From an uncultured Acetatifactor sp. (GTDB lineage Bacteria; Bacillota; Clostridia; Lachnospirales; Lachnospiraceae): a stretch of DNA of 64,000 bases. Made by a program: the position numbers and the translations under genes. The stretch is taken from positions 62,001 through 126,000 of the forward strand of contig CAKSAN010000007.1 in NCBI GenBank assembly GCA_934436435.1. Direction: 5' to 3'. Positions within the stretch are counted from its first letter, which is position 1; the number at the start of each line of letters is the position of its first letter. This document shows positions 7,706 through 17,370 of this stretch, in pieces. The notes beneath the pieces were generated by a model. It did no database searches, was not told the DNA's origin, and saw only the letters and a list, made by a program, of their open reading frames with translations.

Positions 7706-9442
7706 ATGGCAGGACCGGCAGCACCGAAGGATCCGGAAAAGGCAAGACCTTATTTCTATATATTAAAAGACAAAGATATTTTTGGAGAACGACAAAAGGA
7801 CGGAAGCGGAATCCAGTTTATCTATGAAAGTGACGGACGGCTGATCAACAGTGCACAAATCACAGGAAATGTTACGGATAAGGAAAAACTGAGACTTCTG
7901 GAGACAGTAGAGGGATTTGGCAGACTGGTACATAGTATCGGCGTGAGCGTGGAGACAGACCAGCCGGAAGAAACCGCAGAATTTGTATTTCAGATGTATG
8001 GGAAAAAGGACCTGTACGGAGGTGGAACGAATCTTACGGCTTCTCTTAAGTGTGACGGCATGGAACATAGAATCTATCTGTCGGATTATAGGTGGACAGA
8101 GGATGATCATGTGCCGGGACAGATTAAAATTCTGTTTGCAACGCCGGAGCGGATGGGAAAAGTCAGTGTAAGACTTTTCCTGAATGATGGATATGAAGCA
8201 CCACCAGAGGAAGAGGATCTGACCATAGACATGAATTCGGAAGAGTATTGTAAGATGATCAGCCATTCGTTGCTGCAGATGGGCAACCCATATCGCATCC
8301 GTAAGACCATCGAAAAATCCAGGGCAGGAAAGGCGGTAACACTTGCCTATATCGGTGGATCTATCACGCAGGGAGCCGGAGCAACGCCGATCCATACGGA
8401 ATGCTATGCGTATAAGTCCTTTCAACTGTTTCAGAATCGTTTTTCGACACAGAACAATGTCAGGTTTATCAAAGCCGGAGTCGGCGGAACACCTTCGGAA
8501 CTGGGAATGATCCGGTTTGACCGGGATGTGCTCAGAGAAGGGGAACGACCGGATATTGTGGTTATTGAATTTGCAGTAAACGATGAGGGAGATGAGACAA
8601 AGGGTGTCTGTTATGAAAGCCTGGTGCGGAAAGCGTTGAAACTGCCATGGAAGCCGGCAGTGGTTCTCCTGTTTTCGGTATTTGCAAATGATTGGAATCT
8701 GCAGGAGCGGTTAAGACTGGTGGGGGATTTTTATGATCTTCCCATGGTGAGCATTCGTGATGCGGTAACTCCACAATTTTCTTTAAAATACGGCGAGGGA
8801 AGGATTTTATCTAAAAATCAGTTCTTTTATGATATGTTTCATCCCAATAATACAGGGCATACCATTATGGCGGACTGTCTGCAATATCTGTTTGAGCGTT
8901 GTGATGCCGCAGAACTTGCAAGAGTTGGGACTTTTGCAGAAGAAATGACGGAGGAACAGATTCTGTCGGAAAAGCTTTCCGGACCGGCAGTGATCGGTGC
9001 TGATTTTGAAAGAATTTTTTTACTGGATAAGAAGAACCGTTATGTGGGAGCCGAAATCCGGGCGGGTGGTTTTACTTCCACAGATATAGAGTTACAGAGT
9101 GTGGAAATGGACGGAAGCCTTACACAGACACCGGAATTTCCGTATAACTGGATGTATGATGGAAGCAGACCGCAGATGCCGGGATTTGAAATGGAGATTA
9201 CCTGTAAGTCACTGTTTCTTATATTTAAGGATTCCGGAGAAATGGATGTGGGGAAAGCCAATGTATTTGTAAATGATGTATATTGTATGACGGCGGATCC
9301 CCATAAGAACAACTGGCTGCATTGTAATGCTGTATTACTGTTTTGGGAGACAGAAAGCAGATCCCATAAAGTACGGATTACAGTGACAGAGGAAGACCGG
9401 AATAAAAAATTTACGATCTTAGGTTTTGGTTACACGATATAG
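7706..9442 (+). CDS. SGNH/GDSL-family hydrolase, probable acetylxylan esterase
   Basis: The 578-residue cytoplasmic protein has an N-terminal beta-rich domain of about 220 residues and then an SGNH hydrolase domain. The four blocks are visible: YIGGSIT with the nucleophile Ser, the Gly of GVGGT, the Asn of EFAVNDE, and DMFHPNNTGH with the catalytic Asp and His. A further C-terminal beta domain of about 120 residues follows. An in-frame opening to 7571 exists, but it overlaps the preceding gene. ATG at 7706 lies 6 bases after GGGAGGG and is preferred. Context (xylosidases, xylo-oligosaccharide transporter) points to deacetylation of xylan fragments; the exact substrate is inferred. Confidence 0.8.
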   Translation: MAGPAAPKDPEKARPYFYILKDKDIFGERQKDGSGIQFIYESDGRLINSAQITGNVTDKEKLRLLETVEGFGRLVHSIGVSVETDQPEETAEFVFQMYGKKDLYGGGTNLTASLKCDGMEHRIYLSDYRWTEDDHVPGQIKILFATPERMGKVSVRLFLNDGYEAPPEEEDLTIDMNSEEYCKMISHSLLQMGNPYRIRKTIEKSRAGKAVTLAYIGGSITQGAGATPIHTECYAYKSFQLFQNRFSTQNNVRFIKAGVGGTPSELGMIRFDRDVLREGERPDIVVIEFAVNDEGDETKGVCYESLVRKALKLPWKPAVVLLFSVFANDWNLQERLRLVGDFYDLPMVSIRDAVTPQFSLKYGEGRILSKNQFFYDMFHPNNTGHTIMADCLQYLFERCDAAELARVGTFAEEMTEEQILSEKLSGPAVIGADFERIFLLDKKNRYVGAEIRAGGFTSTDIELQSVEMDGSLTQTPEFPYNWMYDGSRPQMPGFEMEITCKSLFLIFKDSGEMDVGKANVFVNDVYCMTADPHKNNWLHCNAVLLFWETESRSHKVRITVTEEDRNKKFTILGFGYTI

Positions 9443-9462
9443 AACAGAGAGAGGAAAACAAA

Positions 9463-11025
9463 ATGGTTACAGCAAAGAACCCTATTTTATCCGGATTTTA
9501 CCCGGATCCATCCATATGCAGGGCGGGAGAGGATTATTACATTGTGAATTCCAGCTTTGTGTATGCGCCGGGAGTTCCGATCTTCCACAGCAGAGATCTG
9601 GCACACTGGGAGCAGATCGGGAATATTCTTGACAGACCGGAGCAGCTCCCGGTGGAGGGGAGCGAGATCTCACAGGGAATTTATGCACCGACGATCCGGT
9701 TCCATGACGGACTGTTTTACATGATCACTACCAATGTAAGCTTCGGAGGTAATTTCATCGTAACGGCAAAAGACCCTGCGGGACCGTGGTCAGATCCGTA
9801 TTATCTCGGCGAGGACGCCCTGGGGATTGATCCCAGTCTTTTTTTCGATGACGACGGGAAATGCTATTATTGCGGTACGAGACCGAACCCAGAAGGTGTC
9901 CGTTATAACGGAGACTGGGAAATCTGGCTACAGGAACTGGATCTTCGGCAGATGAAACTTGTGGGAGAAAGCATGACAATCTGGAAAGGGGCTGTAAAAG
10001 GTGCTATCTGGCCGGAGGGACCGCACCTTTATAAGATCGACGGTTATTATTATCTGATGCATGCAGAAGGAGGAACCGGACCGGAGCACAGCATCAGCAT
10101 TGCCAGAAGCAAAAATCTGTTTCAGTGGTTCGAGGGTTGTCCCAGAAATCCGATCTTTACCCATAGGAATCTGGGGAAAAATTATCCTGTGATCTATGCA
10201 GGACACGGAGACCTGGTGGAGGATGGCAAGGGGAACTGGTATGTGGTAATGCTGGCATCCAGACCCTGTGAGGGGCACAGCAGCATGGGCAGAGAGACCT
10301 TTCTGGCGAAAGTTACATGGGAAAATGGCTGGCCCGTGATCGCTGAAGGTGTCGGACATCTGGAGGATACGTTGGAACTGCCCACGAAGGAATACCGTTT
10401 TCCGGAGGAAGTAAGCAGTACTTCCGATTATATCAGCTTTTGGGAGAAAAAGTTGGACAAACGGCTGGTAAGTATAGAGAGGATTCCGGAAGAGAACTAT
10501 TCCCTGAGCCACAGGCCGGGGATGCTGCGGCTTTATACAAAAAAAGAAAAAATGTCTGACCGTAATCATTGCTCTTACTTTGGAATACGTCAGAAGAACT
10601 ATGCATTCTACGCGGAGACCGGGATGGAATTTGAGCCGAAGCAGGAATTTGAGGCGGCGGGAATGGTACTATACCAGAACCATGAAAACCATTTGCGCAT
10701 GGAGATCCGGAAGAAGGCGGCAGAGAATTATTTTGTTGTGACGACCTGTATTCATGGGGAAGAAAGAATTCTTGCCGAAAAGCCGGCAGGCGAAGGCAGA
10801 CATTTTTTCAAAATACGAATACAGTGTGACAGGCAGAAGGCAAGGATATGGCTATCTCTGGAAGGCAAGGAGAGATTGATCGCTGAGAATATCAGTCTGC
10901 TTCCTTATACAACGGAGGAAGCAGGAGGATTTGTGGGGTGCACGATAGGAATGTACGCATCTGCCAATGGACAGAACAGCAATAACTATGCGGATTTTGC
11001 TTGGTTTGTGCAGAATGTCATATAA
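9463..11025 (+). CDS. GH43 beta-xylosidase (possible arabinofuranosidase activity)
   Basis: This 520-residue glycoside hydrolase of family 43 has the five-bladed propeller and the C-terminal beta-sandwich (about 330-520) typical of xylan 1,4-beta-xylosidases. The inverting triad is readable: general base Asp15 in FYPDPSI, pKa modulator Asp123 in GIDPSLFFDDDG, and general acid Glu185 in IWPEGPH. There is no signal peptide, so it acts on imported oligosaccharides. ATG at 9463 follows AGAGAGG and is 20 bases after the SGNH gene, suggesting co-transcription. GH43 enzymes of this layout can also release arabinose. Confidence 0.92.
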   Translation: MVTAKNPILSGFYPDPSICRAGEDYYIVNSSFVYAPGVPIFHSRDLAHWEQIGNILDRPEQLPVEGSEISQGIYAPTIRFHDGLFYMITTNVSFGGNFIVTAKDPAGPWSDPYYLGEDALGIDPSLFFDDDGKCYYCGTRPNPEGVRYNGDWEIWLQELDLRQMKLVGESMTIWKGAVKGAIWPEGPHLYKIDGYYYLMHAEGGTGPEHSISIARSKNLFQWFEGCPRNPIFTHRNLGKNYPVIYAGHGDLVEDGKGNWYVVMLASRPCEGHSSMGRETFLAKVTWENGWPVIAEGVGHLEDTLELPTKEYRFPEEVSSTSDYISFWEKKLDKRLVSIERIPEENYSLSHRPGMLRLYTKKEKMSDRNHCSYFGIRQKNYAFYAETGMEFEPKQEFEAAGMVLYQNHENHLRMEIRKKAAENYFVVTTCIHGEERILAEKPAGEGRHFFKIRIQCDRQKARIWLSLEGKERLIAENISLLPYTTEEAGGFVGCTIGMYASANGQNSNNYADFAWFVQNVI

Positions 11026-11032
11026 AAATGGA

Positions 11033-11061
11033 TTGCGGGCAGATCATAGATGTCCTATAAT
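11033..11061 (+). promoter_or_regulatory. promoter of the sensor kinase/regulator pair
   Basis: TTGCGG (11033-11038), a 17-bp spacer and a perfect TATAAT (11056-11061). The predicted transcript start is near 11068, within the left arm of the hairpin at 11067-11093. Confidence 0.6.
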
Positions 11062-11066
11062 AAAGA

Positions 11067-11097
11067 AGAGCAGGCTACAGAAACGTCTGCTCTTTTT
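11067..11097 (+). terminator. intrinsic terminator / leader hairpin
   Basis: AGAGCAG (11067-11073) pairs with CTGCTCT (11087-11093) and is followed by TTTTT. It terminates the GH43 message. It also coincides with the predicted 5' end of the histidine-kinase transcript from the promoter at 11033-11061. Confidence 0.7.
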
Positions 11098-11120
11098 CAC
11101 ATAAAATAGGAGAGAATCTT

Positions 11121-12911
11121 ATGGGGAAGGTATTACATAAGCTGGATCGGTGGATGGATGATTTTACCATCAGAAGAAAATTTTATATTTTCTATGTTGT
11201 CTGTGTACTGATCCCACTGATTGTGACAGACAGTGTTGTATTCCTGACGATTACAAAATTTGACAGAGAGCGCAGGGAACATGAGATGTCAAATATTGCC
11301 AGTGCAGTGGAATATAGTTTGAGCAGTATGATCGGAAATGCCGGGGAGATAGCCAACAGTATTTATACCAATCGCGATTTTGAAGAGTTCTTATCCAAAA
11401 GGTACAATAATTCGGCGGAATATGTGGCGGCATATCAGGATTTCCTGAGCAGGACGCTATTGGAAAATGCTCTGGGAATGAATGGTATGATATTTACCCT
11501 GTATACGGACAACGACACTGTTGTAAACGGAGGAAGAGTCAATACACTGGATAAGCTTCGAGATACCGAGAGCTACCTGCGTCTGAATGAAGATGGTAAA
11601 AGCAAAGAAATCTTTTTCGTCTACGATGACAGCAGTTCGAGAATTACCAGGGAACGGCGTATTATTTATTTACAAAGGCTGGATTTTTATGATGCGGAAG
11701 CGGAAAAATATCTCAAGATTGAGTTCGATTACGGCAGCATGGTGCGTACCCTGAAAAACATGAATTATGACAATGAGGTGCTGATCTGTGAAGGGGACAG
11801 AATTCTTCTTTCCAATGGACAATACGGCAGTTACGGCAGCGAGTTTCAGCGGCTGGACAGTCCACTGCGGGGAGCTTATGAACATTCCATCAGCCTGTAC
11901 GGTACGGAACTTACAATCTATGTGAAGCCGGTAGAGAACAGTTTTCTTGCCAGTATCCGTAATGAACTTCCCATTATATTGCTGCTGCTTGCGGTGAATG
12001 TTATTTTTCCTTTCTGTTTTGTACAGATATTCAACCGTTCCTTTACGAAGAGGATTACGGAGCTGAGCCGGGTATTTAAATCAGTGGACAGTGATCACCT
12101 GATTCCCATGCCCTATGAAAGTGGAAAAGACGAAATCAGCAGTATGATCCGCAATTATAATCGCATGGTGGAACGGAACAATGGACTGATTGAGACCGTA
12201 TATAAGAATAAAATCCGTGAGCAGGAGATGCTGGTGGGAAGGAAAAATGCAGAACTTCTGGCATTACACAGCCAGATCAATCCCCATTTTCTGTTTAATG
12301 TACTGGAAAGTATCCGGATGCACAGCATTTTGAAAAAAGAGAATGAGACAGCGGATATGGTGGCAAAACTGGCTGTGATGCAGAGGCAGTATGTGGAATG
12401 GGGCAGCGACTCTGTGAGTATTCTCCAGGAGATTGAGTTTGTAAAAGCCTATCTGGCACTTCAGAAGTACCGTTTCGGAGAACGACTGAATTATAATATT
12501 GAAGTGGAAAGAGAATGCGAAGACTTTAAGATACCCAAGCTTACGATTGTAACCTTTGTGGAAAATGCCTGTGTGCATGGAATCGAAAGCAAATCAAGCC
12601 CTGGGTGGATTTTTGTACAGATAGTCCGTCAGGGAGAAGGAATGGAGATAGAAATTGAAGACACCGGAGGCGGTATGTCGGAGAACAGAATTGCCGCGTT
12701 GCAGAACAATATGCGTGATGCAAACATTGAGATGCTCAAGGGTGGTGGAAGAGTAGGCATTATCAACGCCTGTGTCAGATTGAAAATGGTAACGGAAAAC
12801 CGGGTGGAATTCCGTGTAGAAGGAGAAGAAGGAGTGGGAACGACGGTTACGATACGGATTCCTTGTTTGCAGGAGGGCAGAACAGATGCTGAAAGTATTG
12901 TTGGTAGATGA
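11121..12911 (+). CDS. sensor histidine kinase, YesM type
   Basis: The 596-residue membrane kinase has two transmembrane helices (about 24-46 and 283-303) bracketing an extracellular sensor domain of about 235 residues. A HAMP-like linker follows. The His_kinase domain has phosphoacceptor His389 in HSQINPHFLFN, and the C-terminal HATPase has VENACVHG, DTGGG and GGGRVGI boxes. YesM-type kinases pair with AraC-type regulators and control carbohydrate transport operons. The 3' end overlaps the regulator gene by 26 bases, and both share the promoter at 11033. The stimulus is probably xylo-oligosaccharide or a loaded binding protein; this is inferred from context. Confidence 0.93.
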   Translation: MGKVLHKLDRWMDDFTIRRKFYIFYVVCVLIPLIVTDSVVFLTITKFDRERREHEMSNIASAVEYSLSSMIGNAGEIANSIYTNRDFEEFLSKRYNNSAEYVAAYQDFLSRTLLENALGMNGMIFTLYTDNDTVVNGGRVNTLDKLRDTESYLRLNEDGKSKEIFFVYDDSSSRITRERRIIYLQRLDFYDAEAEKYLKIEFDYGSMVRTLKNMNYDNEVLICEGDRILLSNGQYGSYGSEFQRLDSPLRGAYEHSISLYGTELTIYVKPVENSFLASIRNELPIILLLLAVNVIFPFCFVQIFNRSFTKRITELSRVFKSVDSDHLIPMPYESGKDEISSMIRNYNRMVERNNGLIETVYKNKIREQEMLVGRKNAELLALHSQINPHFLFNVLESIRMHSILKKENETADMVAKLAVMQRQYVEWGSDSVSILQEIEFVKAYLALQKYRFGERLNYNIEVERECEDFKIPKLTIVTFVENACVHGIESKSSPGWIFVQIVRQGEGMEIEIEDTGGGMSENRIAALQNNMRDANIEMLKGGGRVGIINACVRLKMVTENRVEFRVEGEEGVGTTVTIRIPCLQEGRTDAESIVGR

Positions 12912-14481
12912 TGAACCGTTTATTTTACAGGGATTAAAGCTTTTAGTGGATTGGGAGAGGGAAGGGTTTCAGATTGCAGGAACTGCGGCAAATGGGGTGG
13001 AAGCACTTAACTTTCTGAAAAAGGAAAAAGTGAATCTGATCATTGCCGATATAAAAATGCCGCAGATGACAGGACTGGAACTGCTGGAACACATCCGTAA
13101 AGAGAATATTTCGGATGCATATTTTGTCATACTGAGCGGATATGCGGAATTTGGTTTTGCGCAACAGGCAATGCAGAATGATTGTACAGATTATTTGCTA
13201 AAGCCGGTAGACAGTGAGATTCTGTGCAAGGTGCTGAATAAGGTACTTGCACTGCGCAATAGGGAGGAACTGGATTGTGAGAAAAACCGGAAACTGGAGC
13301 AGGCTTATCTGGCAAGACATATGATTGCACTGATTCAGGGGAAGTTTGATGATCTGAATGTCAAATACGTACACGAACATATGCGATGCGGAACCGGTGT
13401 GCGATATGTGGAGATTCAGATGGAAGAATCCTGTGATGAAGAGGGAACGACAGACCGGGAAATGCGGACATTGCAGAGACGGCTGTATGAGTACAGCAGG
13501 GAATATTTGAAAGAAGATGCAGATCTAAGCGTGTTTGATGTCTCTGTCAATGAAAAAATCTATGACATCGGGATGCTTTTGTTTGATTATGTTCCGGAAA
13601 AAAACGGAGTGGATGTAAAACGGTATCTGGAACAGTTTCGGGAATATCTTACATTAAATTTGCAAAAAAATGTAGTAATGCTGGTGGGGAAAAAAGTACA
13701 GGATATCAGCAGTATAGCAAAATCTTACGGTAATACCTGCATGCTGCGTTCTTTTCAGGGGTTTCGGGCAAAGAAAAATATCTATTTTTATGAAGAGGAA
13801 GTACAGGTATCCCCGGAAGGACTGATCCTGTGCAAGCAGAGTCTGGATGGTCTGCTGAAGGCAATCGAACAGAACAATCATCTAAAGATCCGGGAAGCGG
13901 TAGCTTTTTTTTACGAAGAAATGTGTAAACGAGGTATCTACGGAGAGACCATGACCCTGAATATCAATTATCTGCTGTTCCAGTTGATCCATTTAGCCTG
14001 TGAACAGGATGATGACGTGAATCAGGAGGAAATTTTAAGGGTCATCAGTGAGAGCAGTTTTGAGACAGGGGTAAAGCGCGGAAGTAAAGCACATCTGACC
14101 AGATTTGCCTGTGAATATGCGGATTATCTGTCCCAACTGCGTAAAAATGTATCCAGAGGCATATTGGGACTGGTGGAAAAGGAAATCCGGGAAAACTATG
14201 CGTCAAATATTACACTGAAAAGTCTGAGTGAGAAATATTATGTCAACAGTGCTTATCTGGGACAGCTTTTCCGGAAAAAGTACGGACAATCTTTTAAAGA
14301 CTACCTGAACAATTATCGGATGGAGCAGGCAGCAGATGCTTTGTTACGCACCGATAAAAAGATCGTACAGATCGCAGAGGATGTGGGATATCATGATCTG
14401 GACTACTTTACGAACCGGTTTATTCAGATCAAAGGCTGCACTCCCGCAAGATTTCGCAAAAAGATGCAGCAGGGAGAGTAA
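12886..14481 (+). CDS. response regulator, YesN/AraC type
   Basis: This 531-residue regulator has a receiver domain (1-120) with acidic pocket VDDE, phosphoacceptor Asp55 in IIADIKMPQ and Lys in LLKPVD. A middle region of about 290 residues without recognisable motif follows, then two AraC helix-turn-helix units in the last 100 residues (LSEKYYVNSAYLGQLFRKKYG and IAEDVGYHDLDYFTNRFIQ). It overlaps the upstream kinase gene by 26 bases, which suggests coupled translation. The likely targets are the promoters of the binding protein at 14552 and perhaps the esterase and xylosidase genes. It ends at a strong terminator. Confidence 0.93.
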   Translation: MLKVLLVDDEPFILQGLKLLVDWEREGFQIAGTAANGVEALNFLKKEKVNLIIADIKMPQMTGLELLEHIRKENISDAYFVILSGYAEFGFAQQAMQNDCTDYLLKPVDSEILCKVLNKVLALRNREELDCEKNRKLEQAYLARHMIALIQGKFDDLNVKYVHEHMRCGTGVRYVEIQMEESCDEEGTTDREMRTLQRRLYEYSREYLKEDADLSVFDVSVNEKIYDIGMLLFDYVPEKNGVDVKRYLEQFREYLTLNLQKNVVMLVGKKVQDISSIAKSYGNTCMLRSFQGFRAKKNIYFYEEEVQVSPEGLILCKQSLDGLLKAIEQNNHLKIREAVAFFYEEMCKRGIYGETMTLNINYLLFQLIHLACEQDDDVNQEEILRVISESSFETGVKRGSKAHLTRFACEYADYLSQLRKNVSRGILGLVEKEIRENYASNITLKSLSEKYYVNSAYLGQLFRKKYGQSFKDYLNNYRMEQAADALLRTDKKIVQIAEDVGYHDLDYFTNRFIQIKGCTPARFRKKMQQGE

Positions 14482-14490
14482 AAATTGAAA

Positions 14491-14536
14491 AGACAGGGTA
14501 AATTACAGGACCACCTATAATTTACCCTGTCTTTTG
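14491..14536 (+). terminator. strong intrinsic terminator
   Basis: A 15-bp perfect stem: AGACAGGGTAAATTA (14491-14505) with its complement at 14518-14532, a 12-base loop, then a T-rich tail. It isolates the regulator gene from the transporter operon. Confidence 0.9.
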
Positions 14537-14551
14537 CTATAGTTCCTCTGA

Positions 14552-14579
14552 TTGTTTGCTCCTCTCAAAAAGGTAAAAT
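14552..14579 (+). promoter_or_regulatory. promoter of the xylo-oligosaccharide transporter operon
   Basis: TTGTTT (14552-14557), a 16-bp spacer and TAAAAT (14574-14579), ending 29 bases before the ATG of the binding protein. The match is moderate, which suits an activator-dependent promoter. Confidence 0.5.
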
Positions 14580-14608
14580 AGACTTATCGAAAGGGAGGTA
14601 GTTACAAC

Positions 14609-16315
14609 ATGAACAAAAAAAGACTTGTAAGCATGTTACTTGTGTCAGCAATGACAGCGGCACTGTTCACCGGATGTGGCAGTGACGGCAACCAGACATC
14701 CGGAGGCGGTACAGCGAACACAGGAACCGACAGTACCACAGAAGAAGCCGGCATCAAAGAGTTCACCGCATTTTTTGGGGTAGCGGGATCAGAGATCAAC
14801 GATGACAATGAAGTACAGCAGTTGATCGCAGAGAAGGTAGGAGCCAAAGTAAAAGAGACCTGGCTGACCGGACAGTCCGCAGACGAAGCTGTGGGTACCA
14901 TGATTGCCGGTGGCGAGTATCCGGACTTCATCGAGGGACAGACCGGAACCACACAGCTATATGAGGCAGGAGCGCTGGTGGCGCTGGATGACTACCTGGA
15001 CGATTATCCCAACATCAAGAACCTGTTTACTGATCTGGAGTGGGAGAAACTTCGACAGGATGACGGCCACATTTACTGGATTCCTCAGTTTAGCTGTATC
15101 AAGAATGAAGAGAAGGTATGCGCACATAATGATGAAGCATTCTGGATTCAGGCAAGAGTTTTGAAATGGGCAGATTATCCGGAAATTCGGACCATGGATC
15201 AATATTTTGATCTGATCGAAGCATACAATGCAGCAAATCCTACTATGGAAGACGGAACAGCCAATATCCCCTACACCATTCTCTGTGATGACTGGAGATA
15301 CTTCTGTCTGGAGAATGCGCCGCAGTTCCTGGATGGCTATCCCAATGACGGAAGCTGTATGGTGGATCCCGAGACTCTGACAGTATTGGATTACAACACT
15401 TCCGATACCGCAGTAAAATATTTCAGAAAGTTAAACGAGGAATATCATAAAGGCATTGTAGATCCGGAGTCTTTTACCCAGTCCTACGATGAGTATATTT
15501 CCAAACTTTCCACAGGACGTGTCCTTGGTATGATCGATCAGTGGTGGGATTTCGCATACACCGCAGGCGATGCTATCAAACAGGCCGGACTGGATGCACA
15601 GGGGTGTGACTACATTCCCCTGCCTATTACGATTGATGAGAGCGTAAAGAACCAGTGGCATAATGCCGGTGGTGCATTCAACTCCGGAAGTGGACTTGCC
15701 ATTACCGTAAGCTGTAAGGATGTTCCCGGTGCACTGAAGCTGATCAATGATCTGCTGGATCAGGATATCCATAACCTTCGTTTCTGGGGGGTGGAAGGTG
15801 TTGACTATGAAGTAGACGAGAACGGTGAGTTCTACAGAACAGCGGAGCAGAGAATGCAGGCTTCCGATACAGAGTATAAGGCATCCCATATGTGCTCTTA
15901 TTCTTATTTCCCTCAGTACAACGGAACCAGTGATGATGGTATCAATGCAAACAAACCCGATGGCCAGGCGAAGGAATTCTTCGATGGATTAAATGATGAC
16001 GTAAAAGAAGCATTCCAGGCATACGGTGCGGAGACTTATGTGGAAATGCTGGGCACCAACGAAGCTCCCGGCGAATGGTATCCTATGTGGTCCTTCTCCA
16101 ACAACTTCAATACCAGTACCCCCGGTGGTATGGCATGGACCAAGATCGGTGAAGTAAAGCATGAGAGACTGCCCCAGGTCGTAATGGCAGATGATTTCGA
16201 CAGCGCATGGGCAGATTACATGAAGGCCTACAATGCATGCAATCCGGAAGATTTTATCAGTGAATTACAGACAGAACTGGATAGCAGAATGGAACTGGCA
16301 GCAAAGTTCAAATAA
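14609..16315 (+). CDS. ABC sugar solute-binding lipoprotein
   Basis: The 568-residue precursor has a lipoprotein signal peptide ending at the lipobox LFTGC (Cys23), a Gly/Thr/Ser-rich linker to about residue 50, and a large two-lobed binding domain. It is the receptor for the two permeases that follow and is closely related to the anchored protein at 3975. ATG at 14609 follows AAGGGAGG. The gene has its own promoter and is followed by a hairpin with a T run, so it is probably expressed more strongly than the permeases. The ligand is inferred to be xylan-derived oligosaccharide from the GH8, GH43 and GH3 neighbours. Confidence 0.92.
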   Translation: MNKKRLVSMLLVSAMTAALFTGCGSDGNQTSGGGTANTGTDSTTEEAGIKEFTAFFGVAGSEINDDNEVQQLIAEKVGAKVKETWLTGQSADEAVGTMIAGGEYPDFIEGQTGTTQLYEAGALVALDDYLDDYPNIKNLFTDLEWEKLRQDDGHIYWIPQFSCIKNEEKVCAHNDEAFWIQARVLKWADYPEIRTMDQYFDLIEAYNAANPTMEDGTANIPYTILCDDWRYFCLENAPQFLDGYPNDGSCMVDPETLTVLDYNTSDTAVKYFRKLNEEYHKGIVDPESFTQSYDEYISKLSTGRVLGMIDQWWDFAYTAGDAIKQAGLDAQGCDYIPLPITIDESVKNQWHNAGGAFNSGSGLAITVSCKDVPGALKLINDLLDQDIHNLRFWGVEGVDYEVDENGEFYRTAEQRMQASDTEYKASHMCSYSYFPQYNGTSDDGINANKPDGQAKEFFDGLNDDVKEAFQAYGAETYVEMLGTNEAPGEWYPMWSFSNNFNTSTPGGMAWTKIGEVKHERLPQVVMADDFDSAWADYMKAYNACNPEDFISELQTELDSRMELAAKFK

Positions 16316-16337
16316 AAACATATAAATGAAATTTGAA

Positions 16338-16377
16338 AACGGGCAGATGCAGGTAAAATTTCATCTGCCTGTTTTTT
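16338..16377 (+). terminator. attenuating terminator between binding protein and permeases
   Basis: GGCAGATG (16342-16349), extended outward, pairs with CATCTGCC (16362-16369) and is followed by TGTTTTTT. A partial terminator here would give more binding protein than permease, a common arrangement in ABC import operons. Confidence 0.75.
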
Positions 16378-16390
16378 AAGGAGTGAGGAT

Positions 16391-17347
16391 ATGTCGTTAA
16401 CGAGAACAAAATCGAAACCAAAAGTAAAACAAACCAGAACACCTATTACATGGAAAGAAATCAAAAGGCAAAAAGTTCTGCTTTTCTGGGCAGGAATAAT
16501 GATGATCTATGGAGTGATCTTTTACTATCTTCCCCTGGTCGGATGGGCGATGGCATTCCAGAATTATAAGCCACAGCTGGGAATCCTGCATTCCGAATTC
16601 GTGGGACTTCAGAAGTTTCGGATGTTATTCTCGGATGTGACATTCCTGCGGGTCATCCGGAACACACTGGCCATGGGCGTGATCAACCTTGTGGCAACTT
16701 TCGTTACCGCAATTGTATTTGCTATTCTATTGAATGAAATCAAGAGTAATGGTGGGAAAAAGACAGTACAGACGATCTCTTATCTGCCACATTTTCTTTC
16801 CTGGATCATCGTAACCGGTATCCTGCATGATATGTTGTCTGGTACCGGAATTGTAAATGAAGTATTGGTAAATCTGCATGTGCTCAGCCAGCCGATCAAT
16901 TTCTTTGCCCATCCCGGGTACTTCTGGCCTATTGTAGCATTTGCAAATGTCTGGAAGGAGACAGGATGGAATGCCATTATTTATCTGGCGGCCATCACAT
17001 CCATTGACCCTTCCCTGTATGAAGCTGCTGCCATTGATGGCGCAGGAAGATGGAATAAAATTAAATATGTTACTCTTCCGGGAATCAAACCGACCATCGT
17101 AATTTTATTGCTGATGAATGTGGGTAATGTATTAAATGCAGGATTTGAAATTCAGTATCTGTTAGGAAACGGATTGGTACAGAAGTTCTCCCAGACGATT
17201 GATATTTATGTATTGAAATGGGGCATCAGCCAGGGAGATTATGCAATAGGTACAGCCGCAGGTATTTTCAAGAGCCTGGTAAGTATCATCCTGATCGTTC
17301 TGGCCAATCAGATTGCAAAACATAATGGCGAAGAGCAGTTATTCTAA
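16391..17347 (+). CDS. ABC sugar permease, LplB-like (CUT1)
   Basis: This 318-residue inner-membrane protein has six predicted helices and the cytoplasmic EAA loop YEAAAIDGAGRWNKIKYVTLPGI (about 210-232), which docks with the ATPase. It pairs with the permease at 17371 and the lipoprotein at 14609. ATG at 16391 follows AAGGAGTGAG. No ATPase gene is present in the locus, so the importer probably shares an MsmX-type ATPase encoded elsewhere, as is known for many CUT1 systems in Firmicutes. Confidence 0.93.
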   Translation: MSLTRTKSKPKVKQTRTPITWKEIKRQKVLLFWAGIMMIYGVIFYYLPLVGWAMAFQNYKPQLGILHSEFVGLQKFRMLFSDVTFLRVIRNTLAMGVINLVATFVTAIVFAILLNEIKSNGGKKTVQTISYLPHFLSWIIVTGILHDMLSGTGIVNEVLVNLHVLSQPINFFAHPGYFWPIVAFANVWKETGWNAIIYLAAITSIDPSLYEAAAIDGAGRWNKIKYVTLPGIKPTIVILLLMNVGNVLNAGFEIQYLLGNGLVQKFSQTIDIYVLKWGISQGDYAIGTAAGIFKSLVSIILIVLANQIAKHNGEEQLF

Positions 17348-17370
17348 AACAGAAAGAGATGGTAATTACA

